DNA of 64,000 nt from Saccharina japonica. Its lineage: Eukaryota; Sar; Phaeophyceae; Laminariales; Laminariaceae. The DNA is taken from the NCBI GenBank assembly GCA_008828725.1, contig MEHQ01002043.1, forward strand, positions 179,044 through 243,043, given 5' to 3'. Below are positions 21,801 to 34,646 of this stretch, piece after piece. The position numbers were made by a program, and so were the translations under genes. The notes beneath the pieces were generated by a model, which searched no databases, was not told the DNA's origin, and saw only the letters and a program-made list of their open reading frames with translations. Positions within the stretch are counted from its first letter, which is position 1. Each line of letters opens with the position of its first letter.

Positions 21801-24800
21801 ATAGTACTATTTACGGGGGACCATAGTGTGGTACACACAAAAACCTCTATATTTACCTATTTTTACTAACAATATATGGTCCTATTTACTATGGCCCTCC
21901 GTAACAGTACACGCTTTAGACGCATGCTACGGGCGGTAGAGATATGCCGTTCTTGTTCTGAGGGTGTTTGGGTCACTTGAGAAGCGCTCTATTTTCCCCC
22001 CGATAACTGATTTTTTGGAGGGAAAATAAACGTGCTTCGTACCCGATTAAACGAAGCCCATTGAATGTACTGTACGAGATCGAATGAAGAATTCTGCCAC
22101 TAGAGCTGAACGAAAAAAAATATGACGATTTTTTAGGTTATAACCCCTTTAGAACCGGTCCCACGTTTTTTGGGGACAAAATACTTAGAATTAGTGTGGG
22201 ATCATTTTTTGCAGTTCTGAAAAGAGTTAAGGAGCCCCTCCCCGTCATTCAGTACCTCTATCATTGTCGTAGCACGCGTCTTAACCCATTCAGAACTGGA
22301 AAAAAAAAATCCCACACTAATTCCAAGTAGTTTGTCCCCAAAAACGGGGGACCAGTTCTTAAGGGGTTAAACTATTTTCTCGTTACGTCAACCATCTTAT
22401 TTCCGAGAAATTTCCCACGCGGTTAGGGTTAGGGTTTAGGGTTTAGGTTTTAGAGGTCGAGTGTGTTGCGACCTTTTTGTGGAGGCTGGGGCAAGGTATA
22501 CTGTATGTATGGCTTTGGCCTCGGGTGCATTGATTGATTGCCATGAGGGAAGTTATCCTTTTGGGTATTCCTTGGTGCTGTCTGTACTACCGTCAAGTCA
22601 GCCAGTACGCGACAGCGCTTGACACTAAGAAATTGGGAATTCATAAGTGTTTTTTTGGCTCGACTTCAGCACGAAGCATAGCGCAGCGCAGCGCAGCGCA
22701 GCGCAGCGCAGCGCAGCGCAGTGCTGGGAAGCGCAGCGCAGTGGAGTGCGGTAGAGTGGCAGTGGAGCGCAGGGAAGCACAGCGCAGCGCAGGGGAGCAC
22801 AGAGAAGCGTAGGGGGGCACACCGCAGTGCAGGGGAGCGCAAGGAAGCGCAGGGAAACGCAGGGGAGCGCAGGGAAACGCAGGGGAGTGGTAATGGAGCG
22901 TAGTGGAGCGCAGTAGAGAGCGGTGGAGTGGTGGTGGAGCGCAGCGGGTCGTTGTTGTTGTTTTCGTTGTGGGTGTTGTTGGTGGTGTTGTTGCTGCTGC
23001 TGCTGTTGCTGCTGCTGTTGCTGTTGCTGTATGCACGGTACTACTCGACCTACTACTGCTGCTGCTGCTGTGTGTGTGCTTGACGATAGGTTGCCCTCGT
23101 CGGCGCATCGCAACACAACGCAACGTGACGCATCTAAGTACTCGCTCCCTCTTGCGTTGCGTCGCCGCCGCAGGTCCTGAAGCCCTTCTTGGATTCCGGG
23201 CAGCTAGACATGGCCATTTTCGACGCGGTCAACGACACGACCATCAGGCTCAGCCGCTCCGGCGCTTTGCTAGGGCCGGGCACGTGCGTAAACCCTATCT
23301 GCGTCGTGGCCAACTACCTGTTCGACACTCTGTGTCATGACATTTTCCAGGTTAGTGCTGTAAGGATCGTTCCCAGACGGAAGCAAAATGATCAGACGAG
23401 TCGTGGCAAAAACCGCACAATTCGTGACTCACTTCTTGACATTTTCGAATTCCGGTGGGGGTCAAGACACGATTCTTCCATTTTTTGTCTCTTTTTTTCG
23501 CCACGATATGTTTTTACCACTCTTGTCGTACTTATAATGAACGTTTTATTGTACTGTGAATACCCAAATGGTCCTTGTATTTCCGCACAGAGTGTTTTTT
23601 TTTTTTCACATGTTTTTTCAAAACCTGTTAATGTCGCGACTCGCGACAATGTCAACATTTTTTGTCACGATCCAATTCGATGCGAGTCGACGAGGGAAGA
23701 AAAAGCTGAAGTCTTCTCGCGATAAAAAATGCAAGGCAAGAATCGTAATGGGGGAGGAGGGAGAGGAGCCTACTTTGTGACCACGGATCTGAGTTACGAC
23801 TAGCGAGGAGAGAGAAAGAAAAGGCAAAGATTATAAATGGGATGGAAGAAAAAAAAATATCCGTGACATTGTTTTTCGTTAGGGTCGACTCTAAATCACA
23901 TGTCGCAAATCGCGCCTATTGTACGTACGTACTCGTGAAAATAGTGTCTGCCATAAGCACGGTGGCTAGAGGCGATCGCTTTTTTGCCTTGAAAACGTAC
24001 CAGAGGTATTTATTAATCTTGTAGCAGCATCGCTGAGTGGAGGGTGGCGCTCGGCCCTTCGGCAGCAATTAAAGCCTTTCGTAGGTTAGCAGCTCTCGCT
24101 TTCCCGCTATAGTGGATCAGGCTGGGTTTCCATTATTCGACCGGAGGCGTGCCGTCTCAAACGACTGCTGTGCTTTTTGGTAGTTTTCGACTTGGCCCAG
24201 GTTGTTTGTGTGCGTGCATGAGAGGCGTTGCGTTCCGCAGAGCCGAGGTCCGAGTTCCGACTTGTCGCGCATCTGCAGCAGACAGCAGAGTCAACACACA
24301 AGGTGGTGCGACGTGGTTCAGCGCTGAGCCGAGCCCGACTCGTCTCACGTCTGCAGCAGACAGCAGCAGAGCCAAGCGTAAGGTGCTGCATGGTGGGGGT
24401 GCTGCAGCACAATCGCTTGCCTTTTTTTTTTTTTGCACGACAAGCCATCTCCGCGGCTCTCGCGGTACTTACCCCTGGCTTCCGCAACAGCACTCAAATC
24501 ATGCCTTTGATAATTCCTCCACCTCCTCGCCAATTATACTTAATCCCGCCGGAAAAATGTATATATTAAAAAAAAAAAAAAAAAAAAAACAGCTGTGAGC
24601 TCGAGGATTTCGTCGAAGCTCATCTTTGCTAGCTCAGTGTAATACTTCGATCGCGCGTACTTACGGATTGGATTGTCCTTGTCGTTCCAACGGATGTGCC
24701 TTCGACTGTGGACTGCGGACCTATCAATAGGTGGACGAGGGGAAGGCGAAGGAGGGGCTGATCAGCGTGGGGTCGACTCGAAGCGAGGAGCCGGACCCGT

Positions 24801-27800
24801 TGGATCCGGACATCATCCAGAGGCTAGACAACAGGTTCAGCTACCGAGATATCGCGGACGAGTACTATACCGACGAAGGTGGCGATGAGGTGCGCGTCCT
24901 GCGGTAGCCGAGGAGTTGTATGGGTGCTCCCGGCGCGCGGGGGGGGGGGGGGGGGGGTACTCGATATTCATGCATGGCCGTAGTCGTATGACCATAGACC
25001 CTCGCATCCCTACAATGCCGGAACGGAGCATGTCGGGTTTTCACGGACCAGAAAGACATTGCTAGCACCAAGCTCGAAGCGACGTGAGGTGTTGGGGGGG
25101 AGGGGTGTACTCGATATTCATGCATAGCCGTAGTCGTGTGACCATAGACCCTCGCATCTCTACAATGCCGGGACGGAGCATGGGGGGCGTACTCATGTGC
25201 TGCCTGCCTTAGTAAGTTGACCATTGACCACGCTTCCCTTTCGAGACGGGCACCGTTTCTACTCGTAGTAGACACACCTCCAACATTTGGGCGTTCATTG
25301 CGTTGTTTCCATATATGTTTTGGAGGGAGGTGCTCATGTCATGCATGGCCGCAATCGTATGATATAACCATAGACCCTCGCATCCCTACAATGCGGGGTT
25401 TTCACCGACCAGGCAGGCATTGCTTGCGGGGCGGGGCGGGTGGGGGTGNCAAAAGTACAGTTCTAGAAGGCGGGTTACAACCCAAAATCGTCAGAATTTA
25501 ATTCTTGTGTTTAGCAGTATTTTTTTTTTATTGTGTACTCAGGGCGTCGTATTGTTCAGCGGGTACGTACACAGCACTTTTATTTCCCTCCAAAATCGGG
25601 AAGTGGACAGACATACGTAGAAGGAAGTTGGACTTTGCGCATAGGTTGTCCCTTTGTTTCCGTGGTTTACTCCTGCTTTCGGGAATGTTATGAGTGAGCA
25701 ACGTTGAAGCTCATGCTGCACGGATGTACATCCTGTATCTCTGTGTCGTAGTTTTGTGACCACAGAACTGGTACCTTTTTAGGATGAAGAATCGGCACGG
25801 ACACTGGGTGTGCTGGATGTCGACGGGTAGAAAGGAAGGTTTAATGTGAAGAACACACACACACACATCCATTTAGCATGTGACGTTTCCCTACAAAAAG
25901 TAGGTACGCGCGATCGAAGTATCACACTCAGCTGTTAATAGCAAAAATGAGTTTCGACGAAATCCTCCATCTCACAGCTGTGTTTTTTTTTTTCAATGTT
26001 TTAAACATTGTCGGATGGCAAAGATGATGATAATAATTGACTACTGCAGGTATAGAGGCATAGAGCTCCTCAAGGCGCCACCCTCATAAACACTTGGTGC
26101 ACGTCTACTTTAGGATGTGCGTCCGATTTTTTTATCCTGACGAGTACAGCTCAGTGGGTAACAACACCCTTACATGTGACGTCGTTGAGGACATGGGTTC
26201 GAATCTCACTTCGAGCGTTTTTTTTTTGTATTGAAACGCTTGCTGCGCGTGCGTCCCTAAAACATATAAGTAGACATAGGAGGATGTTAGACTTTGCGCA
26301 TGGGTTTCCTTGGTTTCCGTGGTTTATTTCTGCTTTCGGGAATGTTATGAGTGATCAACGTTGAAGCTCATCATGCTGCACATTGTCGGATGGCAAATAT
26401 AATAGTAATACATGTCTCCCTTGTCCCAGAAACGCTTGCTGCGCGTGCGTCCCTAAAAAACAAGCCTCCCTTGTCCCCCAGGTATTGAAAAGGAGCGGGT
26501 AGGTCAACGGACGGCCGTATACGGTACCGAGTTCCCACAGGTCTCACCGTTCAGAGGGGGGGGGGGGTGTTATAAGTATTACCTTGGACTGGGTAATCGA
26601 TCGGTCTTTTTCCCCTGTAGCTCAGTAGGTAATAACGCCTTTTGGCTATGAAATACCGTAGAGTAGCGAAGCGCCTTTTCTCCCAATACTTTTCTTCTCC
26701 ACCATCACAGTAAATAGGACCATAGTACACACTACTGTAGTAAATAGGACCAAATATTGTTTAGTAAAAAGAGGGTGACATATAGGTTTTTGGTTGTACC
26801 ATAGAGCCTATTCACTAGTATTTACTATGTACCCCCATAATAGCAGTGTTCTTCAAACACCTACCTCTCTTCACAGACAGCCACCGGACTCCTACGGTAC
26901 CCACCCACAAAAAACAGTTTTTTTTTTCACCTTGTTTTGGTGCTCTTTTCAAGGTCCTTTTTACTTTTTTCCAGCCGCTCAAGAGCCGCTCAACCGAGGC
27001 AGTGAGTGACTCGTATGCCCTGATTTGCTTTGCAGGCTTACGCTTTTTTTTTAGGCTTCATGTTTTTCACGATGTGCACGCAAATGAAATTGTTTTTTTT
27101 AAGTGTGGTCCGATTCGGGAGTACATAATAAGCACCACTCGCTCTTTCTTGTGGCGTACACGCGGCTGTAAAAATCTTGGCATCATACCCCCCCCCCCCC
27201 TCCGTACCGTGGGACCAGTCTACGTACAGTGGGGGTCCCCCAATAAGGCGGTCTGAGTATGATAAGGCGGTATCCGGATATAAGGCGGTCAAAATCGCTT
27301 GCGCCACTGGGGAATTGCACTCATAACCCGGAGTGAATAAGGCGGTATCCCGATATAAGGCGGTCAAAATCGCTTGGCGCCACTGGGGAATTGCACTCAT
27401 AACCCGGAGTGAATAAGGCGGCTTCCCTCTATAAGGCGGTCAAAATCGCTTGGCGCCACTGGGGAATCGCACTCATAACCCGGAGTGAATAAGGCGGCTT
27501 GCCTTTATAAGGCGGTCATATTGCTCTGGCACACCACCGCCTTGTTGGGGGACCCCCCCTGCTGTATAGTTATTTAGGATAGGGGCACTATTTGTGGCCC
27601 TTTTTTCGGCCAACACTATTTCTGACTCGACCTCTATTGCGGGAGCGCCTTCGTGGCGTGGGTAGGCGGAATCCGACGCAAGTCGACGAGGGAAGAAAAG
27701 GCTGAAATCTTCTCGCGATAAAAATGCAAGGCAAGAACCGTAGTGGGGGAGGAGGGAGAGGAGCCTACTTTGTGACCCCGGATCTGAGTTACGACTAGGG

Positions 27801-30800
27801 AGGAGAGAGAAAGGAAGGGCGAAGATAATAAATGGGATGGACAAAAAAATAAAAATAAAAATACATAGTAACTACAGACAGTTACTGGACCAAATATTGT
27901 TACGTAGTAAAAATAGGGAAACAAATATATATAGATATATATAGATATATATAGATATATAGATATATATATATTATATATCGTTTTTTCTGTTTACCGT
28001 AGGTAGTGGAATTTACTACGCCCCCCCGCAATAGTATGAGTATTAGTGTGCTCCTTAAGCCAATGTCGTGGGGACATGTTCGTTTACATGTTCACAACAT
28101 TGTTCTTGATTTTACCTATATTTGTATTATATAGGCTATGTTGTATATTTTAAAAATGAAAAAAGAAAAATACAGCTAGCTGTGCCATCGAGGATTTCGT
28201 CGAAACTCATCTCTGCTCGTAGCTGAATGTAATACGTCGATCGCGCGTACTTACGGGTTTTATAGGTCCCCATCATGCAGGATGTAATAGGCTTCGCGTA
28301 TATGGGATTATATTGGCTATGTTGTATATGGCTAATACCTGGTATCGTATACGGGATGGTTCACCCGGTAAAAAAATTTCAACTTTTTTTTTTTCTCAAA
28401 ATCAGGGGGGAGGTACATAGAGCGCCTATACTATGATAAAAGTGATTATCACACCCTAAAAAAACTCTGAATATGTGCGACACACATACCCCTACATATT
28501 CATATTGTGGACGAGTACGTAGCACGCGTGTTTGTGCTGCCACTGTTTTATCTGACCCGACCGCTTGTTGCTGTACGTGTGTATGTTGCTCTCGCACGTT
28601 TCGATGCTTTACGTAAGCAGGCAGCTCTTTCTGGACCAAGGCACAGGAGGGCCTTTGGGCACGACAAGGCATTGAGGAGTACAAGGCCAGTCATGGAGGA
28701 AAGGTGGGCCTCTGGGGACCCCCCCTGGGAACCCCCCCCCCCCCTGGAAACCCTTTGGGGCCCCTGAGGGCTCCCCCTGGGGACCATCCTCCTCGGAACC
28801 CCCTTGGGACTCCCTGGGGACTCCCCCTGCCCCCCTGAAAACCCCTTGGGATCCCCTGAGGAGTCCCCCTGGGGACCCCCCCCCCCCCCCCTATAAATAT
28901 ATTATATTTATAGGTTGGGTTGGCGTCGGTTGGCAACGACGCTGTAAAACACGCCACTCGCTGCGTGAGCTAGACAACCAGGGTGCCGTTTTTTTTTGTT
29001 ATTTTTTTTGGCGGTCACCAAAGCTAGCGGTCGAGTAGATCATTTGTGCGGGGTGGAGAACCTTTGTTCCGCACAAGGGGAATGGTCGTTTCACGTAGTG
29101 TTAATATGGTAAGGCGTCCGCGAGGCAGTTACATAGTAAAACCCATTGCTGTCTCCGGAAGTGGCCACACCAGAAATTAAATTAACTCATTGAAGCTGTC
29201 GTCCATATGCAAGTCCGCCTCAGAGGCGGTTCTTAGCAGGATGCAGCTCGCCCTCCATGCGACTCGCCCAATACCTCACGCGTCTTCGCAGCTTGGTGCA
29301 GCAATGTCTCTCTGGTGCGTGAAAACCCAACGCATGCTCCGTCTCCGGCATTGTAGGGATGCGAGGGTCTATGGTCATACGACTACGGCCGATGCATAAC
29401 TATCGAGTACACCCCCCCCCCCCCCCCCCTTGGAACCCCCTTGGGACCCCCTGGGGACTCTCCTTGGGAACCCCCCCCATGGAACCCCCTTGGAACCCCC
29501 TGGGGAATCTCCCTGGGGACCCCCCCCCTTGGGACCCCCTCCTCAGGAAGGAGATAATATAATCAAAACTAACATGTATATATAAACATACCAGGTATGT
29601 ATGTAATATACTGCTGTATTGAAGACACGAATTAAGCGCCCAAATGTTGGAGTTTGTCCCTATTTGGAGCATAGCAACGGTGCTCCGTCTCGAAACGGAT
29701 GCGTGGCCAATGGTCAAACGACTAAGGCAAGCAACATATGAGCACCCCCCCCCCCCCTAGTGGAAACGCCGTGAAAAAAAGGCTTGCTATATAGCCGTGA
29801 AACTACTATCAGTCTGGTTGTAAATATTCCATACAAAACACGCCAAGATAGTTCCGACGAATAATATATCATGCCACTCTCTATGTATGTACCGAAATAC
29901 AAGCAGCTTTTATATTGAATGCTAATGTATAAAATGTGCTTATACGAGCTGGTTCCACGAAAAGACGTACAATTCCACCTTCGGGAAATACCAAACGGAA
30001 TACTCTGTTTTTTGCAACACTAAAGATATCTACACGACCGCATGAACAAGGGGAGCACATCGGCGAAGCGATTTTTGTCGTGCGAGTTGTACTACTGTAG
30101 TTACGCGAGATATTGACATTGTCGTACTACTTGGGGAGGCGCGGAGTGTCGACGCAAGCCAGAGGCACGCTTCTTCTTGATACAGTTCTTCTTGTTGCTT
30201 ATCTCATGGAGCTCAATTGCGCACAAGAACAGAGTGCGATGGGAGGGGGCAGTCCATACCTAGACTGTCCCCTGAAGCATGCATCTTCATACATGTACTA
30301 TCTACGGAGACGTTTCCGTTACTAGCACGTCACATGATCTCATACTCGTAGTACGTATCCGCGTGTGTACTCATACTGCTATCCTCTAAGGAGACGTTCC
30401 AGTTACTAGCACGCCACGTGACTCGTACCGGCACGTATTGCACCGCTTTATAACCGTAGTACGTGATACCATCACACTATTTCACATAGGGATGATATTC
30501 CTATAGTTAAATCAAGATAATTTGAAATCAGGCCATATATCGGTCAGCACGTCGACATATTCGACACTAGACATGTTGACATGATCGCATCAACAAGAGG
30601 AAGACGTTCGTGACACGTGTTTTGGTTTGCAAGTCGTGAGGGGCTTTTATATGAAACGCCTCCCAAAGTACTAGAACAATGTGTATGGGGNNNTTTGCAC
30701 NTTTNNTTAGTGNNATATTTACTCCTCACGGGAATCGTTTTTGCGCCTTGGTTTTTGAGAGTTATGACACGAATTTTGACACGGTTGTGCGCACAACAAT

Positions 30801-33800
30801 ACGAAACAACTACTGTAGCGACTGGCCTTTTTTGAACAAAAAAAAACACGTGCATGAGGAACGATCAAAGTTGCCAAAACAAATCAGAAAATATGGAAAA
30901 GTGTACCTAAAGAACGAAAACATATTATTTTAAAAAAAGGCCAGCCGTGAGTTTTGTCTTCGTGTCGTGACGCACATCCCTGCCATGTTTCGTTTTCCAA
31001 CTCTAAAAAAACCAAGGCGCAAAGTTGCGAAGGCGTAAAGCTCTGGCTGTCGCCGGAACCAGCTCGTATGTATGGACAGAGTGTAACGGCCGAGTGAATC
31101 GTCAATTTGATGGTAAGATTCAAGATTTGGACGACATTTTCCCAGCAACGCCATCACTTTTTTCAGCGCGTGCCCCCCGCCTCCATGATTTTGATAAAAC
31201 CGGCTCTGAATTTCGTCCCAAGGGGTGTGTGTTATTTTTATTAAGGTATACGATAACAATGGACCAGTTCGATTTAATGTTCATAATAAACAATACCCGG
31301 TAAAAAAAACGACTTATCCCACGGTATACCGTATACGGGGGTTTTGCGGTTAGTTTTTGCCTTCTGAGGCAATTGTTTTTTACTGACTATGAGTAAACTC
31401 CTCAAGTGAGTTATAACTACCGGTTATATATACCTGGTACGTTTTGTGACGGTTTTACCGGTACCTTTGTTTCATGACTACGTATCGCATCGAAGTCTTG
31501 GTCGGAATTACTGCTACGTATGGTTTTCGTGGATGGCTAAGGCTGTGCGTTTTTTTTTCACATTGCACCGCCCCTGTTCCTTTTTTCGGTTTCGTCCCGC
31601 CTTTGTTTTTTTTGTTGGTGTCTATTTTATTTCGACAGGTTCCTGACAGGCACGGGTGGAAGAGGGCTCGAAGTCATGCCGCGGGGTGATATATATCTAT
31701 CGGTCTCTTTCGGCCGGCCTACAGTCTACAGCGCACCACAGCTGCTACGATAGAAGCTGTTTTGTGCGTTTTTTTCAAGCTTTGTGTGGTTGGTCATTTT
31801 TTCTTCGCATTTTAGTTTGTTTTTTGTCCATCCCATTTATTATCTTCGCCCTTCCTTTCTCTCTCCTTCCTGGTCGTAACTCAGATCCGGGGTCACAAAG
31901 TAGGCTCTTCTCCCTCCTCCCCCACTACGGTTCTTGCCTTGCATTTTTATCGCGAGAAGATTTCAGCCTTTTCTTCCCTCGTCGACTTGCGTCGGATTCC
32001 GCCTACCCACGCCACGAAGGCGCTCACAGCAATTGGTTCCTTTTTATTTTTTCAAATACGAAGTAAAAATGTCACCACGGTGGGATTCGAACTTGGAGAC
32101 CAATGATAGAAGCCTTTGAAGCTGACCACTACTCTACCGGGGCGATATACACAAAAACCTATATATTTACCTATTTCTACTAACAATATTTGGTCCTATT
32201 TACTAGTATTTACTATGGCCTCCCGTAACAGCGACAACGAATGGGCAACTCGAAACTATGCCGGTATTTACGCCAGTCGCTTAGGGACTAATGCCGTACA
32301 ACGAATGTGCAATTCTTGAACTATGCCGGTATTTATGCCACTCGATTAGGGACTGTTGCCACCGTTTAAACTCGAATGATGTCAGTGTCAAACGTTGCTT
32401 ATATTTTCGGTCAGAGTAGTATGTGCTACTGTAACTACACTCGGTAGGGCTGGGCACTGGCTGACTCAAGTCAGTACGTAGCGATTAAACGGTCGTCAAA
32501 ATCAACCAGTATACTGGATTGCAGCAGTATAGTGTTGCCCCTTCTCTCCCCTCTCACCTCCCAGGACGCATTTGATGGGTGTCCGTACGGCGTGTTTATT
32601 GGACGTAATATATACGTAAGTTAAGAACTACTGGCGAGTTTACTGATCGTGGCTCAATCAGTATACTGGATTGCAGCAGTATTCTGGTGTCTCTCCTCTC
32701 ACCTCCCGGGACGCATTTGGTGGGTGTCCGTACTATACTATGGCGTGTTTATTGGACGTAGCACGTAAGATAAGAACTACTGGCGAATTTACTGGCCGGG
32801 TCAATTCGTACATTCTGTGCCAGGCAGTAAGTACATTCTGTGCCAGCGCCCAGCCCTACTGACTACTGTAACACTCGGACAAAGACATGCAGCGTCGAGC
32901 AGTATATAGTGTTTGCGACTTAGCCCATCATCGACAGCATGGTTGATAAGTGTCCACACTGTTAATAATAGATACTAATCAGAACCAAATATGCTTGATG
33001 AAAATACTGGATTATATTCCATTCTGTCCCGAACTGTAAGCACCTTTTGTACATTACTATTCAATAAAAATGGTGCTTTTATTTCGGGACAGAGTGGTAG
33101 GTTTTTGTCGTACGTGACGGGGGGTCCTGATTAATATTGTCCCCCGTATTATAATAGTAACTCCTCATTACGAACATCAACCATATTAATTCCGAGAAAT
33201 TTCCCTGGTGGTCGGAGTTAGCCCGGACTACGTATAAGGGTATACTTTGCGGTGACACGCATTGCATCCCTGTCTTGTATTATGTGAATATGTATGCACA
33301 GAGCTGTCGTCATCTCGGGAGACAAGGGAAACAACAACCCGGAGCAGTTCCGGGGCCTGATGGACCCCCACATCGCGGTCCACGGATCGTTCTCGGTGAT
33401 GGTGAACTACCACGCCATCGGGGCTTATTTCACGAGCAGGGGTGGCTTTGCGCTTCACAACCCTCAAGAAGAGGTACGGATGCACACGATATGATGGGTC
33501 GTCACGTGGCGTTAGCAGCAGCAACAGCGGTAGTGTCGACAATTGCATTGATTTGGGATGTACGGCACACGCGCGTGGCGCTTCCTTCGTGACACTTGGA
33601 TACTCGGGCGGCTCCGCGTCTCTCTCGCTACAGTAGGTGTTATTATGAGTTGACGGTTGGTTCGTTATAGGTCCTTGCTTACCAGTATCATGTTTTCGGT
33701 CTGTATTGCCTGGTACCTGGGTGCCGTTGCTTATTAATAATAGTTGTTTTCGTTATGTGTCTAGCTTAGACCTGGATGCGCAAATATTCATCGTTTTTTT

Positions 33801-34611
33801 TCGTTCTGTATGTCTGGTACCTGGGTGCCATTGCTTTTCATTTTTTTCGATATGTATATCTGGTACCTCTGGGTGTCATTGCTTATCACTGTACCTGGGT
33901 GCCAAAAGGCTAGAAGAAAATCGTTTCGAGAGGTCCCCCCCCCCCACACACAACTACGGCCGTGCAGGACATGAGTACACCCCCCCCCCCCCCCCCCCCC
34001 CCCCCTTCCAACCGTCCTGGCCTAAACTTGGACCATTCAAAACATTTTTGGCGTACACGTCGTCGGACAAGGGAGCGGTGTGTCGTGTGTGTCGTTCGGA
34101 GAGCTGAGGCATACGTTACGTCTGAAGTAGATGATGTTCGACTTCTGGTCGTCTTGACACTTCGCACTCGGCCGAACTCGTGTTGCAGTTGCGCAGCAGT
34201 TGGAAGAGCGGCAGTAGCAGCAGCAGCAGCAGAAGTTGTAGTAGTAGCAGCGGCAGTAGCAGCAGCAGCAGCAGCAGTAACAGAAGTAGCAGCAGCAGCA
34301 GCAGCAGTAGAAGCAACAGAAGCAGCAGCAGAAGTAGCGACAGTAGCAGCAGCAGCAGCAACAACAACAGCAGTAGCAACAGCAGCAGCAACAACAACAG
34401 CAGTAGCAACAGTAGCAGCAGCAGGAGAAGTAGCAGCAGCAGCAGCAGCAGGAGAAGGAGCAGCAGCAGTAGCAGCAGCAGCAGCAATAGCAGTAGTAGC
34501 AGTAGCGGCGGCGGCAGCAGTAGCAGTAGCGGCGGCAGCAGTAGAAATAACAGCAGCAGCGGCAGCAGCATCAGTGGCAGTAGCAGAGGCAGCAGCAATA
34601 GCAGCGGCAGC

Positions 34612-34646
<35 letters not shown>

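Noticed and set aside
22625-23123. Cys/Arg- and Gln-rich minus-strand ORFs of about 160 residues
   Set aside because: They are translations of the GCGCA minisatellite and CAG runs upstream of exon 5.
26975-27001. 27-nt exon between TTTTTTCCAG and GTGAGT
   Set aside because: The splice sites are strong but the nine residues cannot be tied to the missing methyltransferase segment. Kept only as a possibility.
27240-27540. CRISPR-like array
   Set aside because: The units are contiguous tandem repeats without unique spacers, and the genome is eukaryotic.
28611-28701. Possible exon after GTAAGCAG, open in two frames
   Set aside because: The residues do not match the expected protein and it runs into a C-rich minisatellite.
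32565-32616. Possible exon after CTCACCTCCCAG with a GTAAGT donor
   Set aside because: The sequence is half of a tandem duplication whose other copy has a broken acceptor, and the residues fit no neighbour.
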